Numbered from the stretch's first letter, positions 11,821-26,169 are shown. The stretch: DNA of 64,000 nucleotides from Ceratothoa steindachneri (GCA_963969495.1 OZ018317.1:29468503-29532502), one strand, 5' to 3'. Notes: a model not told the origin generated them from the letters alone. Numbers and translations are program-made.

Positions 11821-14800
11821 AGATATTTTTTAAATGAAAAAAGAACTTACGCTACTACTCATTGCTGAAGGAAGTAAACAGCTTTCCAAGAAAGCAAGCT
11901 CCCTATCAACAGATGAAATGATTAAGTCTCAAGAAATTTGGAAATAATAGCGACGCCATCATCTGAAGAGTCAAGTCTAAAGTTTTCGCTCTAATCAATA
12001 GGTAAGAAAACCAACATACTCGCTGATAACTCTAAATTTAATTGAATAACGAAAGACCCAACGGAAAAACTCAAGAAAATAGCTACCAAATTAATTTGCC
12101 CCCAAAAATGGTATCTTCAAATTAAATCCCACTACCTACTATCAGATATGAATACATATAGCTCAGGATACATATATAAAAACGTTAAAGGACACAAGAG
12201 AAATAACTCCGTTCACCCAATTAATTCCCAGGTTTCAACTCCATCATTCAAGATCGCCAAACATTATTACGCCACTCATTCCCTCATGAGTCTCCATTAA
12301 GTCAACCAGTGAGTCAGAAGAAAACAGGATCTTCGTCGTCTGAAAACCCTTGAGGCTCTGCCGATCAAAGAGATGACTCCCAATCTAAATTCCCAGTGGT
12401 CCAACCCACAACGATTCCTCCAGTTCTTAGACTAAAAGTGAACCCTACCCCAGACTTCAACCTATAAAAGGATAAAAAAACGGCACCAAGCTTCTTTCTA
12501 ACGGTCGAAACTTTTGACACTCAAACATTTGTTCTCTTTTGAAATTCTGGTAAAACAACGATTTTTCTTTGATCACGATTGCTTATTAACAAAGAACTTG
12601 AGCCAAACCGCCAAAAACAGGATTCCGGAGTCTACACTTGGAATTTATTTTTATTTATTTCAATGAATAGAAAGGAACAGATGAGAGCTTAAAATTCCCT
12701 CATCCCTCCCTCTCAGCCATCTTTGAGTGAACTAGCTTCAGTATCTGCTACGCATAAGCCTCGTTCTAACTATGTAGGTCATTTTGCAAGGGCATAATTA
12801 GAGGCATCGGAGGAAACTGGTTTGAGGATTAGCCCACAGCAGATCCCAGTGTAAGAGGCTTAGTGAAGTGAGACTTTGTTACTATTTTAGAGAGAGGGCT
12901 TTAACTGCAATCCTGAGTGCCCATGCGAGACCCAAAGGGACCTAAAACAGTCTCTGTTTATGCTGTATGTAACTTTGATAACTAAGCTTGTATGGGAGTG
13001 GCACCCAAACAGTGGTTGTTGAATCTACCACAGTCCATCATCAAGTTCACAATGATTCACCCCTCAAAGGATTCTCAAGCATCTCCAATTCCAGAGGTTG
13101 TGCCTTCGTTGGCGGCGCCCAGAAGAGACCATAAAACTATACATTAATTTCAATACTGCCTGTCAGTTTGATCCCCCACACAGGTCCAGTGAACGAGTTT
13201 GCTAGGTTGCTCTTAACAATGAACGAATTTCATTCTTCCACTTTATGTTAGGTCGTCTTATGGGTACTTTATGTATATCGGTGTCCAGTTTCTGCGTATT
13301 TTATGTGCTGATGTTCTAAGTCTCGGTCCCCTGAATTAAAATTGGCCTTAACTAGCATCCATTTAAAGAACAGAGTCCTGTCGTTTCTGAAGATGTAACT
13401 AAGCTTTCCTAACACTTTCTAGCCTAATTTTATTCTACTAATTCGTTTTTCATCCATGAGGATTGAATATCTGTTTTGTTTATATGTATTCTAGTACCAG
13501 CACAAAGATTTTATTGCCAATTTTATTTGATATATTCTAATGGTAATTGACCAATTATAATTAATCATTTACATTCCAAAATAGAGAAGGAATGTGAGAA
13601 TTCTGTAGACATTGACTGTAATTCTTCTAGATTTGAAGCAAATAGTACTGTTATCAGCAAGATGAGAATCCCTTAAATATCTCTCATTATTTCTGGTTCC
13701 TTTTTCCCCAACCAAAGTCTTTAAAATGTCTCCAAGTACTGTTGTACACTGTTTATTGGAGATGGTACCTGCCTAGTTCTTTCTTTGTTATTTATATTTT
13801 ATTATTGACCGAACATGGCATATATGACGATGTTGCATGACTGTTTACGTAATGCACTTACGGACACTTCTTCGAAGACAAAGATTCCATTTCTAAAACT
13901 TTAAAGTACAATAACGTCAAAAGACGAATACTTCGAAAAACAAATATTTAGTAAATCTAAAAACAAATTAAAGGAATAACTTATACTAAATTGGTTAGGT
14001 TTGGATAGTTTTTATTACGATCGTTCATATAAATATGTACATAATAATAATAAACCTATTGTATTGTATCTTATAATAAATATATGTTTTGTAAAATTAG
14101 TAGTCTGTGCCTTAATTAAATTTTCCCCCCCAAATTTAGGTCATTGAGCTTTCTTCTTAAAAAGTTTTGATCCAATGAGGTTATTCCAAGTTCTTACATT
14201 TCAAGGTTTTATAATTCGAAAAAATACTTTCGAACATTTGCTTTTGATTCTTAAGTAATCTAAAAAGAATTAGTATTACTGACTCAAAGGCTTGTCTAAT
14301 GGTAAACGACTGCCATCAAGAAAAGTATGGGGTATTCATCAGTTTTATTTGATCTTTGCTGAGCATCTTAAGGATGACCACGAGCAGATGGCATCTCTGT
14401 TCACTCCTACAGCTTGGGAGATTTGTAGTGCCCCATAGCAAGGTGGATTAGGATCAACAAAGAAACCTCACAAATGAGTGTTATGTGAGTCCTATGAAGG
14501 CTTAAAATGGGCATGCACTTAATTATACTTAAATTGTAAAACATTTTGTCGTGGAACCAGGTAAATAGTATATGCAAATGCTTTATTCTTGTAAGACTAT
14601 ATGGACAAAAATGAATTCGAGACGTTTTCACAAGGTCTCACGCATACACACTCACACGAGGAAAGGCGCTTCTCGCATTACCTTGGCTGACCATTCGGGC
14701 CTAGCCAAAAATTCTGGGAAACGCTGAAACAGCTATGCTGATATATTTATCAAACACGTCAAGCTGAGAAACAGGGAAGACGCTGGGCCTTTGTTTATTG

Positions 14801-15639
14801 TCACAGAGCAGTGAAACACGAAATCTTATTTCTTAAAATTATCTCTGTCCTCAAGATAAAATTATCTAGCAGAGGCCTGAATCAAAGCTCCCTGCTCATT
14901 TTCTCTCTATCCCCTTGTACACACGCATAAACTTTTTGATTCAAGTAAGCTCCGCCCAAACAGCATGATTGGCCAACAGCGGGCCACGCTTACATTTCTC
15001 TACACGATAAATAACATTCAAAATGACGCCCAAATGAGTTCCATCATTCGTAACAAGGTCAACTGTCAGCTCAAGAAAAGGAACCGTAGGCCAAAAATAG
15101 ACCCCGAAATTAAGTAGGCCAGCCTCAAATACCCGACATATACCAAACGAATTGATTGCGCCTAGGCCTACCGAGTATCTGCCCAATAAAGAGTCCGATA
15201 ATCTGACTTTCGAGCTTTCCTTCTCCTACGGGTAATCAACTGGTCCTCTTACCCAGCCTACATCGCTAAAATCAAACGAGAGGATAATCATCGCCGAATG
15301 GAGTCATCCCAAAGTTAGCGCTCACTAACCAATTACCCCCAAAAGTGCTACATTGCATTGAAGAAACTCGTAACCTATAAGTGGGCCTTCAATAACCTAT
15401 AAGAACACGATCCACCCATAAGAGTAAACCCCGAACCCCTCTCGATTAAAAGAGACAGTTTTGATCCTACTGCCTGCGATGTGGGCCCCGAAAACGGTAT
15501 CACAATTAAGTGAGGCCACGCCTTCCGTGGGGCTGTCCCGAGGGGCCAGGTTAGAGTGGAGAGAGGATGTTACATTGTGTGGGAATTTTATAGAACCTCC
15601 CTATGTAGCGGTTCATGTAACAGCTAAGAAGTGGCAGCT
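11821..15639. other. Long A+T-rich stretch without recognisable genes
   Basis: Both strands were read for RT, transposase, exon-like and RNA signals and nothing convincing was found. Open frames are short and lack family motifs. It probably holds very old repeats or unconstrained DNA. Confidence 0.5.
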
Positions 15640-16350
15640 GTATTACAACTTAACCTCACGTGGAGTACATCCAAGTATGGTGGAATAAATTCATTGATTG
15701 CATCCAAGTAGGCTGGTATAAATTCATTGATTGCATCCATGTAGGGTGGTATAAACTCAATGATTGTATCTAGGTAGGGTGGTATAAACTCATTGATTGC
15801 ATCCATGTAGGGTGGTATTACCTCAATGATTATATCTAGGTAGGATGTTATTACCTCAATGATTATATCTAGATAGGGTGGTATAAACTCAATGATTATA
15901 TCTAGGTAGGGTGGTATAAACTCAATGATTGTATCTAAGTAGGGTGGTTTAAACTCAGTGATTGCATCCAAGTACGGGGGCATAAACTCAATGATTGCAT
16001 CCAAGTAGGCTGGTATTAACTCAATGATTGCATCAAGGTGCGGTGGTATAAACTCAATGATTACATCAAGGTGGGGTGGTATAAACTCAATGATTGTATC
16101 CATGTAGGGTGGTATAAACTCAATGATTGTATCTAGGTAGGATGGTATAAATTCATTGATTTCATCCAGATAGGGTGGTATAAACTCAATGATTGCATTC
16201 AGGTAGGGTGGTATAAACTCAATTATTTAATGCAGGTAGGGTGGTATAAACTTAATGATTGTATCCAAGTGAGGTGGTGTAAGCTCAATGATTGCATCCA
16301 GGTAGCGTGGTATAAGCTCAATGGTTGCATCCAGTTGAGGTGTTTGTTTC
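15640..16350. repeat. 33-bp minisatellite array, about 21 copies
   Basis: Units are variants of gtaggatggtataaactc followed by aatgattgtatccag; the period counts to 33 bases. On the minus strand a frame of 159 codons stays open across the left two thirds as 11-residue repeats of the AINEFIPPYLD type. No start context or neighbouring coding sequence suggests real translation. Copies vary by point changes and are rarely interrupted. Confidence 0.9.
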
Positions 16351-16759
16351 ATATCCACTCGAAAATATACAATTGTTAGAATCAAAAGTTGTTAGAATAA
16401 ACTCTTTTTTCTTATTATACCTAAAATAAATAATGATTCGAAAATCAGAAAATGAAAATCAAATTCTGAGTCGTAAGCATCCTTAAAAATGAAGTTGCCA
16501 GATACAAATATTTTTCTTTTATTTCCATTTAAAATGAAGTTAGCTCCTGCGTCCCATCAAAAATGCCTGGATTGGTTTAAGTTATATTTTCTCTCATCTG
16601 CATTTCCAATGAGTTCATATCAATAAGGAATTTTAGAAATTGAATATAATTTTCTGATTTACCAATCATTATTTATTTTAGGTATAATTAGAACAAATGT
16701 TCATTCAAACAACTGTTGATTCGAACGAACACTTGTATTTTCGACCAATTGTTTTTCGA
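16351..16759. other. A+T-rich flank
   Basis: No gene or repeat family recognised. Confidence 0.5.
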
Positions 16760-17190
16760 ACACAACTCTAAACCAAAGTATTGTAATAAATTATGAAAAA
16801 CCTTCCACCTCTGGTAAATAATTTAACTTCAGTGTTTATGTTAATTTATTGGTTATACCGTTAATAAGTAATTTATATGTTCTTATAAGAGACTCATTTG
16901 TTTGTAGCTCTTTAGATCTTCCCTCTCTTTTTTTAAGTAAAAAAAAGCGTTAAGCCATGCTGTTGGAAGCCTCTCTCCCTCATCTAAACATTTTGTAACT
17001 ACTGTAGCTGATAGGTCATCAAGAATTACGGTCGCACCCTTTATACAGTTAATTATAAACCCTTTCGAATTTAGCCCTTTACCATTTTTCATGCTCATAA
17101 GTGCAAGGAAAATTTTGCCCATTTGGACTCATGTGAGTTTTTCCGCATTTATTAAGAAGTTTTCATCAAGTGTATGGTGGTCATTGTTAT
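16760..17190 (-). pseudogene. LINE reverse transcriptase N-terminal fragment
   Basis: The minus strand gives FLALMSMKNGKGLNSKGFI (pattern ALxxMKNGKAPGxDGI), VVTKCLDEGERLPTAWLNAF (CLxEGxVPxxWxxA), KKEREDLKSYKQMSLL (KKGDKxxLxNYRPISLL) and, after a stop, INGITNKLT (xIxTNRL). These are the opening blocks of a non-LTR RT in correct order. The first three share one open frame of 79 codons; downstream blocks lie in other frames. The catalytic palm is absent, so this is a truncated relic of an RTE/CR1-like element. Confidence 0.7.
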
Positions 17191-17936
17191 TATATAGTTA
17201 CTGATAGAATTCGATTCCCCCAATGATCTTTTTATCTGTGCTTGCATTTTTATGTTTATACTTTACTGTTCTCAGTTTCCTTGCTTTCAAATCTTAAATG
17301 TTGTTTTATCTGTTTTGGTGATTTTGGTTTTTACTAGAGTTCAATCATAAGTTCAATGTTCTAAATAGATTGTTTTTAAATTTTAATAATTTTGATGAGT
17401 TCTTAGACTCGATCCTTTGTCTAATTGTTCCCTACTCTCGCATTTTTTTCATCGATACTTAACAAATTTGAACATTAAGAATAGTTTTTGTTATTATTTT
17501 GTTGCAGTTTTTTTTAATTATGATTATATTATTTGATGATTAAATTCATTAAACATATTTTCTAGCGTAATTAGGAAGGTATTTATTTTACTTTGGGTGT
17601 AAAGCTTAAGTCAGTTTCTTATTTTTGTCATAGGTTTTGTTTTCTCTTATTTTTGATATATTTTGATTTTAGTAGTGACTAGTTTGTGGTCTCTTCCTGT
17701 GTTGAAAGACCTGATAACCAATGCGCTGAATAACATTTTTCCTATTGGAGAAGTTTTAATCGATCTTTATTTTTTTTTCAAATTGGTGCCATTTAAGTCC
17801 ATCTTTAGTTTTCTCGCGTTTGTGAGATTAATTTCAAAATGAAAGGTTTGCTCATTTTGCGATTTCTTTCTTTATCAAACGACTATTATATATATTTTTT
17901 GTTTCCTAATCTTTGCATCAAAGCCCCAAATAATTA
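17191..17936. other. A+T-rich intergenic DNA
   Basis: T-rich sequence with no coding or RNA signal recognised. Confidence 0.5.
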
Positions 17937-18304
17937 TTTTGAACTAAGGGTTTTCTTCTATGTTGCATTTGTGAATGGTGCATAAAAGAGTTATTAGCTT
18001 CTTCATCCGAGTGAGGAATTATAGGTGCGTAGCCTTGGATTACTTGGATTATTAGCCGATATTCCTATAGTTTCTGTTATCAAAGGGGTTATTTATTGGT
18101 GTCTGATAATATATATATATATATATGTATATTATCAGACACCAATAAATAACCCCTTTGATAACAGAAACTATAGGAATATTGGCTAATAATCCAAGTA
18201 ATCCAAGGCTACGCACCTATAATTCCTCACTCGGATGAAGAAGCTGATAACTCTTTTATGCACCATTCACAAATGCAACATAGAAGAAAACCCTTAGTTC
18301 AAAA
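17937..18304. repeat. Near-perfect palindrome with 174-bp arms and a TA-rich centre
   Basis: Bases 17937-18110 and 18131-18304 are reverse complements over 174 positions with only two mismatches, both transitions. The 20-base centre is TA-rich (atatat with one gtat). Arms contain no TE motif I recognise. Such a sequence can form a long hairpin or cruciform. Confidence 0.95.
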
Positions 18305-18768
18305 CAAGTTGATATTTGTCGAGGGACGAAGGTGTGTGACCAAGAGGTCTCTAAAGGTTCACACTACTGTACTCCAGGCAGCCACTATCGGCGCTGCGCT
18401 CGGGTATAATAGAGTGTTATATTATTAGGTTAGCTCTTTAAATGGGACAACGTTTGTCGGGTTCGTCTCAAGGGTTATTCGAAAGATAAACACCTCTACA
18501 AAAATAAACTTTAATACAAATAATAAGAAAAAGGGCACATAGAAATATGGAAATCTAAATAATAATCAGTACGACAAAAGAATATTATGACAGGGAAAAA
18601 TTAAGGAAACTAGGCCTGGGAAAATATATAAGTGATCCAAAAAGTTGGATTGAATGAAAGTAACAAGGAAAATAAGTACCCTATAAGACCTTACGGTCCA
18701 TTCAATGAGGGTACCTTTGGACTAGCTGTCGAGCGGGCACATCCCCGCTCAATTGCCTTACGTCCTCC
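18305..18768. other. 3' flank of the minus-strand LINE
   Basis: G+C-richer patch at 18320-18410, then A-rich sequence; it may include the 3' untranslated part of the LINE. No clear poly(A) boundary was found. Confidence 0.35.
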
Positions 18769-20870
18769 CTAAAATTTCCCACATAGATCGTGGTTGTAAC
18801 GCTTCAGCTCAAGTTTGAAGCCGTGATTTCTTGTTCTGCTCTCATTAAGGCTGAAAATATCCCTGTAGTCAACAGTGTCGAACCTTCGAAGTATTTTGAA
18901 AACTTCGATGACCTGACCACGCAGCCTACGGGTATCCAACGAGAACGGATCTAATTCCCGTAACCTATCTTCATACTCCAGGTGCGGTCGGACGATGGAG
19001 TTGTATAGACAGAGTACAATCTCCTTGTTCCGATATCCAAACTGGCGCTTTATATACTTTAACATTCTTTAGGCTTTCTTTTCCACCTTAATAAACTGTT
19101 TCGAGAACTTGAGGTCACTGGCGATAGTTATACCCAAGTCCTTCTAAGTGTCGGTAGATTCAAGAGCAGTGCCCTTAAGGATATAAGGTGATTGGGGATT
19201 TCGGTGGACCATATGTATCACTTTGCATTTGCTCACGTTGAAAGGCATTTGCCACGTATCCGACCACTCCTCAATCTTCCGCAGATCATCTTGCAGGCGG
19301 GCAGTATTTCCTTCCTTTGCAACGTTCATACCAAGCTTGGTATTGTCGGCAAATTTAGAAATCTTGGCAACCATGTCACTGTCCATGTCGTTGACGAAGA
19401 TGATGAATAGTAGTGGTCCCAGGACAGAACCTTGAGGCACCCTACTAGTAACGGGCACCCACTCGGAAGCCTGTCCATTCACCACCATCCGTTTCGTCTG
19501 CCACTTAACCAGTTCTCTATCTATCCTGCTACTTTTCCGTCTATGCCCAGTGCTTTCACTTTTCAGGGAACGCGGTGGTGTGGTACCTTATCAAAGGCTT
19601 TCTGAAAGTCTAAGTAAACCACATCCACCACCTTATCCCGATCGGGCTCACTGAAGACGAAGTGGAAGAATTCCACAAGGTTCGTCAGGCATGACCTTTG
19701 CCTTCGGAAGCCGTGCTGGGAACTCCTCAGTAGCAGGGTTGACTCTAAATGCAACGTCATTTTGTCCACCATGATGCTTTCCATGAGTTTACCGACTATC
19801 GAAGTCAGACTGATAGGTCAGTAGTTCGACGGTTGGCTACGGTCTCCTTTCTTGAAGATAGAAGTCACCTCCGCTTCACGCCAGTCTGTAGGAACGCATT
19901 CGGTCCGGATTGACATGTTGAAGATTGCGCTCAGGTGTCGTGACACTTGATCGCGCACTTCTTTTAACACTTTAGGTAGAAAGTATAAACCAATCCGGGC
20001 CAGGTGACTTATTCGTCATCAGCTCAGTGATCTTCTTTTCTATTTCTCCTTCGGTGAAGTCCATATCCTCTAGTTTTTCCCCCGAGTAGGAATCCATTGG
20101 CTGGTGGATGGGACCACACTCTTCAGTAAGCACTGAAGATAAGTAGTCGTTCAGAAGGTTAGCATTTTTTGTATCTGAGTCCTCTAATGTCCCCTCCTCA
20201 TTCCTCAAAGGGCCACTCGTTATACGGATTGGTTTACGGCTGTTTACATATCCGAAGAACTCCTTGGGATTCTCTTTACAAAGTCTTGCTACTCAGAGTT
20301 CCTCAGACCGCTTAGCCACCCTTATGCTGGACTTCACTCTCCCTACACCTGCAAGGAAAGGACTCCTGGTTACCTCTGGAGGATAAACTTGGGAGGTAGA
20401 AGACCAATGGCCAAGTCTTACTCGATGGGGTCTGGATGCGGAGGCGTCGGAGAGACTCTGAAGGGGGTTTAGATCACCTCGGCTCCAGGGAGAAGTAATC
20501 ACGAAATCTAGATTCGTCTGGAGACGGCAGTAAGTCTCAACCAATGTAGGAAGACGAAAGAGACCCATGACAATCTTCCGAGGTACAAACGGGTTTTCGT
20601 AATATTCCTCTGATCAGGGCGGATTACACGAAAATGATCTGCTGATGAGATCACAAGAGCGAGGGGACCACTTCACGAGAAACAGATACGCAGATCTGGA
20701 TGGCAAGAAGCTAGGGTTCTCTCTATCTGCAAAAGATTTACAGACATCACCTTAAATAAGAGCCAGAGCCATGTACGATAGAGTGCTGCGCGCAGCAAGG
20801 GCGTCCCAAGGGGATATCGGACACGACTTAAGCAAACATGAACCTTGATAATTTGGGGCATCGACGAGGT
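18769..20870 (-). pseudogene. CR1-like LINE ORF2, nearly full RT domain but broken
   Basis: Minus-strand blocks in order: TNLDFVITSPWSRGD (endonuclease end, about 20500), KSPGPDWF (about 19990), LLRSSQHGFRRQRSCLTNL and VVYLDFQKAFDKVPHHR (RT motifs 1-2, 19563-19784), SRVPQGSVLGPLLFIIFVND and ISKFADNTKLG (motifs 4-5, about 19370-19440), EEWSDTWQMPFNVSKCKVIH, and the tail LRGQVIEVFKILRRFDTVDYRD (18769-19065). The catalytic FADD box reads FADN, so the second metal-binding Asp is lost. Stops and frameshifts split it into at least four open pieces. Order and spacing match one CR1/L2-like insertion of which most of ORF2 survives. The endonuclease catalytic residues could not be verified. Confidence 0.85.
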
Positions 20871-22589
<1,719 letters not shown>

Positions 22590-23302
22590 TGGAAACTTGT
22601 TCTCCTTCCTTATGGAGTGGAGCTATATATGTACCATCACACATGCTCTCAATTTGATCAAGTGGAAACATAGACTACGCTATGGCTTTCTTCTATTTCC
22701 TAAACGATGAAAAAATTTGTTAACTAACTAAAAAAAAAACTGCTCCTCCACAGGCTTGTATAAAACTGCTCAGTCGTTTCAGGCTCAAAATTGCCCTCTG
22801 CCTCAGTTTCATGTATCTAAAGTTTTAAAACCTTCGAAAAAAATATATATACATATAGATATTCAGCATGTATACATAAACAGAAACACACTTATGCTTG
22901 CACAATAAGGATCATATAGACACCCAAACAGGAACGCACTTACGACGAAGTGTCCCTAATTGGTGAAATGACTGTGTTTTGGCTGTGACCCGAAGTGACC
23001 TCTTTAGCATCCACTGATCGCTCGAGACGTTAAAAAAATGTGAGGGGAGAAACAGCTGCGTTAAAACACACTTGTGGCCATTATTAGACCCCTCACTCGG
23101 GTGTCAGCGCAGCAAGGGAGTACGGGGAAATATGTACACAGCCACGCACATATACTTCCACATAAACTGTTACGCATTCATTACATCTGTTTAACATTAA
23201 AATTTTTGAAACGCACATATATTTACATCAAGACTAGTTACAACATACGCACCTAGGAAAGAGTTAAGACTTGTGCAATGCGTAAATAAAAATACGTAGC
23301 TG
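22590..23302. other. Unassigned intergenic DNA
   Basis: A+T-rich with scattered cacaca words; no gene recognised. Confidence 0.5.
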
Positions 23303-23303
23303 C

Positions 23304-23392
<89 letters not shown>
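23303..23392. repeat. (TA)n microsatellite
   Basis: About 40 TA units, one early gt interruption. Confidence 0.97.
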
Positions 23393-23393
<1 letters not shown>

Positions 23394-23501
23394 GAATAGG
23401 AAGAGCCCAGGAGATTACACTAATCATTTATTGGCCGGACGTTTCGGACCTTCGCTAGGAAGATCAGCGACTGTATCGACTAATGAGAAGGGGCAAAAAT
23501 A

Positions 23502-24800
23502 CAGAGTGACCCCCCAAAAACGGGCCCCAACTTTCGTTAAGCCTCATTTCTTAATTTTCTGCAAGGATTGAATGCAACTTTCGTGGTAACTAGTTTATTG
23601 TGTTTAAAAACATCAGATCAAAACATGAGTCTGGACTTTTCTTCTTTATTCTAGAGCACGTGTTCGAGATGACCTCAATTTAGCTGTGTGCACTTCTTGA
23701 CGTCCTTACAAACCGATCGACTAATGGCTCTGATCTCCTCTCTGATGGTTTTTTTGAGTTCCGAGATGGTCCTGGGACACCCTGCGTACCCTTTGTTTTT
23801 AAGGTAGCCCCAGAGAAAGAAATCTGGGCTGTGAGGTGCACACTCAAAGTCAGTATTGAGACTGATCATACAACCACCAAAGTTCTCTTCCAGCCAATCT
23901 CGGGACAGGTTTGAGTTGTGAGAGCTTGCTCTATCTTGCTGGAACCATAAATTCCCCATAAGCGACGGGAACAGGGTCAGCAGCTCCCTCTTGAAGGTTT
24001 TGAGGACCTCAACATACCGCTCCTTGGTAACTGTCACTGTCGCGCCAGATTCCTCGAAGAAGAATGGTTCGATGATGCCTCGAGCTGAGATTGCAGTCCA
24101 TATCATGCACTTAGAGGAGTGTGGGGGCTTATTAGCCTCTCATTTGGTCTGTAGGTACCCCAGAATACATTTGTATTCGAGTTTACCTTTCCTTTAAAAT
24201 GAAGGTGAGCATCATCTGAGCTCCAAAGGAGATGAGGAAAAGTTGGGGTCTTCTGAATCTTCTCCAGTTTCTTGACTGCCATAGCCTTTCTCTGCTCCTT
24301 GTCTGAGGCTGTAAGGGTCTTCTTCGTCTGTATTTTGTATGGGTAGGCCTTTACATCCATTACTAGCACTCTTTTGCAAGTCTCACGGGATATATAGAGG
24401 GACTGACTTCGGTTGTGCACATAACGTTGTGGACTCTGCTGAACAGACTCTCTCACGCTCTCGACTTGATCAGCTGTACGCTTCCTGGGGCGTCCTGAAT
24501 GGCTTGGACGGATGTCACTGGCTGCATTGAGATTCTACACTGTCCTACAGTTCTCGAATGGTCTTGGAAGGGGCTTTTTCACATTCGAACTGATGCACGA
24601 AAATGTCCTGCAGTTTCTTGAACGAACCTGCCTTGTACTAATGTTTGACGCAGTATATTCTTTGCTGGAGCTCCAATTGAGACCTAGTTGTGTTCACAGG
24701 CGTTGCTTCTGTCACGTCCTGCAAAGTAAGGGGGATTAGTGAATGAATGAAGGATATATCACAAACAGTGTGTGCAGGCCTGTTTTGGGGGGGTTACCCT
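23502..24800 (-). mobile_element. Mariner/IS630-type DNA transposon with imperfect terminal inverted repeats
   Basis: The left end gagtgaccccccaaaaacgg (about 23504-23523) and the reverse complement of the right end gggtaacccccccaaaaca (about 24781-24798) match as imperfect inverted repeats. They flank a transposase relic on the minus strand, giving an element of about 1.3 kb, the usual size for mariner-like elements. The flanking TA duplication is ambiguous (TA on the left, TT at the equivalent right position). The transposase is broken, so the copy is non-autonomous. Confidence 0.7.
23675..24740 (-). pseudogene. Mariner-superfamily transposase, decayed
   Basis: Minus strand, right to left: a helix-turn-helix region beginning near RSQLELQQRIYCVKH, then VDSVESQCSQ-like sequence, SRETCKRVLVMDVKAYPYKI (about 24375-24420), LLWSSDDAHLHFKGKVN (first catalytic Asp, about 24200), IIEPFFFEESGATVTVTKERY, LWFQQDRASSHNS (second Asp) and CAPHSPDFFLWGYLKNKGY (third Asp). 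The second and third Asp are 36 residues apart as counted, a DDD rather than DDE signature. 23675-24106 remains open for 143 codons; upstream parts lie in other frames with stops. Known: DFFLWGYLK and QQD blocks are typical of this superfamily in arthropods. The exact family (mariner, maT or related) is not settled. Confidence 0.8.
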
Positions 24801-25430
24801 CAATTAACGCTAAGTTAAAGCGGGGGAAGGCAAGGTTAATCAATAAAATTGACAATTATTGATATGAAAATAAAAACACAAATAATAATAAATAGAATTA
24901 ATTGATACAATACAGTGTAATTTTGAAAAATAATAGAAAGAAGTGAAATTTTAACATAAACTGACTTGAATATCAAAAATTAAAGGTAACTGGAGTAAAC
25001 AATAAAATAACCTATTATATTAAATTATAAACAAAAAACCGAAAATAATATGAACAAATTAAACAAATTAAACCTTTATCGTTGGAGTTGCGAACTCAAC
25101 TAACTAACGATAGAAAACTACTAAAGAGATTTGTTCGGTTGGTTGGTTGGCTAGTTAATGTATTGAAGTGTTGGTTGGTTGGTTAATTGAAAAAGAGTAA
25201 TTATTTAGGTTTAGATTTATTTAATTGAAATTAAATCTGGCGAAAGCCCTGTGGTGGTTGTTATCACCCGCAGAACTTGCATTTGCTCCTTCTTCTTTGT
25301 ATGTGACTTGGGGATGAGCCTTTAAATTGTGAGCGGGTAAGAAGATGAGGTATAAAAATTCCTTGGGGGTTCCTAGCTTAGAGAGATGCTGGGTTTGATG
25401 GGGAAACGATTTGGGTGAAGTAGAGTCACT
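24801..25430. other. A-rich intergenic DNA with ggtt-type repeats
   Basis: A-rich; a degenerate (GGTT)n cluster at about 25137-25185. No gene recognised. Confidence 0.5.
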
Positions 25431-25505
25431 GTGCCTGGTAGCTATGCGGTAGAGCATCTGACCGGCAATCAGCAGACCCAGATTCGAGTCCCGGACAGGA
25501 ATTTC
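25431..25505 (+). repeat. tRNA-like sequence, probably a SINE head or tRNA pseudogene
   Basis: Shows an A-box-like tagctatgcggtagagc and a B-box-like gattcgagtcc at tRNA spacing. An anticodon-type arm can be drawn with loop ccggcaa and anticodon ggc (alanine), but position 33 is C instead of T and the acceptor and T stems pair poorly. It is therefore more likely a SINE head or decayed tRNA than a working gene. The following fifty bases are T-rich. Confidence 0.55.
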
Positions 25506-25676
25506 AAACTTTTTTTCCCTGACCTTATTTCTGTCTTCTCGGTAAAGGATTGCCTTCATTGTGCCGCCCTCTGCTCGCTTTGATTCTGGTCTTCTTCCAA
25601 TGTCCCTTTCTCTTGCCTCTAAAAAACTCCTGTTTCTTGTCTCATTGCTCTTTCGTGTCCAATTTTTCCTTCTCTT

Positions 25677-25678
<2 letters not shown>

Positions 25679-25722
<44 letters not shown>

Positions 25723-25726
25723 TATT
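25679..25726. repeat. (TA)n microsatellite
   Basis: About 23 TA units with one catata interruption. Confidence 0.95.
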
Positions 25727-26169
25727 GGTCATACTCTGGACCCATCTTCCGTACTAGAACAATAACAATAAATATATAGTAAAAAAATAAGTATTTTACA
25801 ATAAAGAGAACAATGAGATGCAATAAGGGCTATTAGGTATTGGGGACAAAAGTAATAATAAAAAAATTGCAGAAAAAAATAATGAAAATTCAATAAGAAG
25901 AGAAAATTTCTGTAGTTTGAGTCAAAATTAAAAATAAATTCAAATGAAATTAATAAAGGTAGAAGTGGAAGAAGAGGTAAAAGCGATAAATACCCTATCA
26001 AATATTCCCCGCTTCGCAGATAGCCGTGAACTGACTGAACGGAATAAAAAAATTTGTTCCTAGGAAAGATTTGATTTAGTGTTAGTTGCTTTTTTTTATT
26101 CTACATATGTAATTGTGTAGGAGAGAAAAGATATAACTAGTTGGTTGATTGATTTGGAGGTAACTAATT
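25727..26169. other. A-rich intergenic DNA
   Basis: Purine-rich with no coding motif recognised. Confidence 0.5.

Noticed and set aside
20641..20690. ctgatga followed at distance by gaaac, with gatctg/cagatc flanks, resembling a hammerhead ribozyme core
   Set aside because: The base before gaaa is not the required stem-closing C and no stem II can be drawn. The stretch lies inside the degenerate LINE ORF and is best explained as coding-derived.
25431..25505. Functional tRNA-Ala gene
   Set aside because: C at position 33, weak acceptor and T-stem pairing; better a SINE head or pseudogene.
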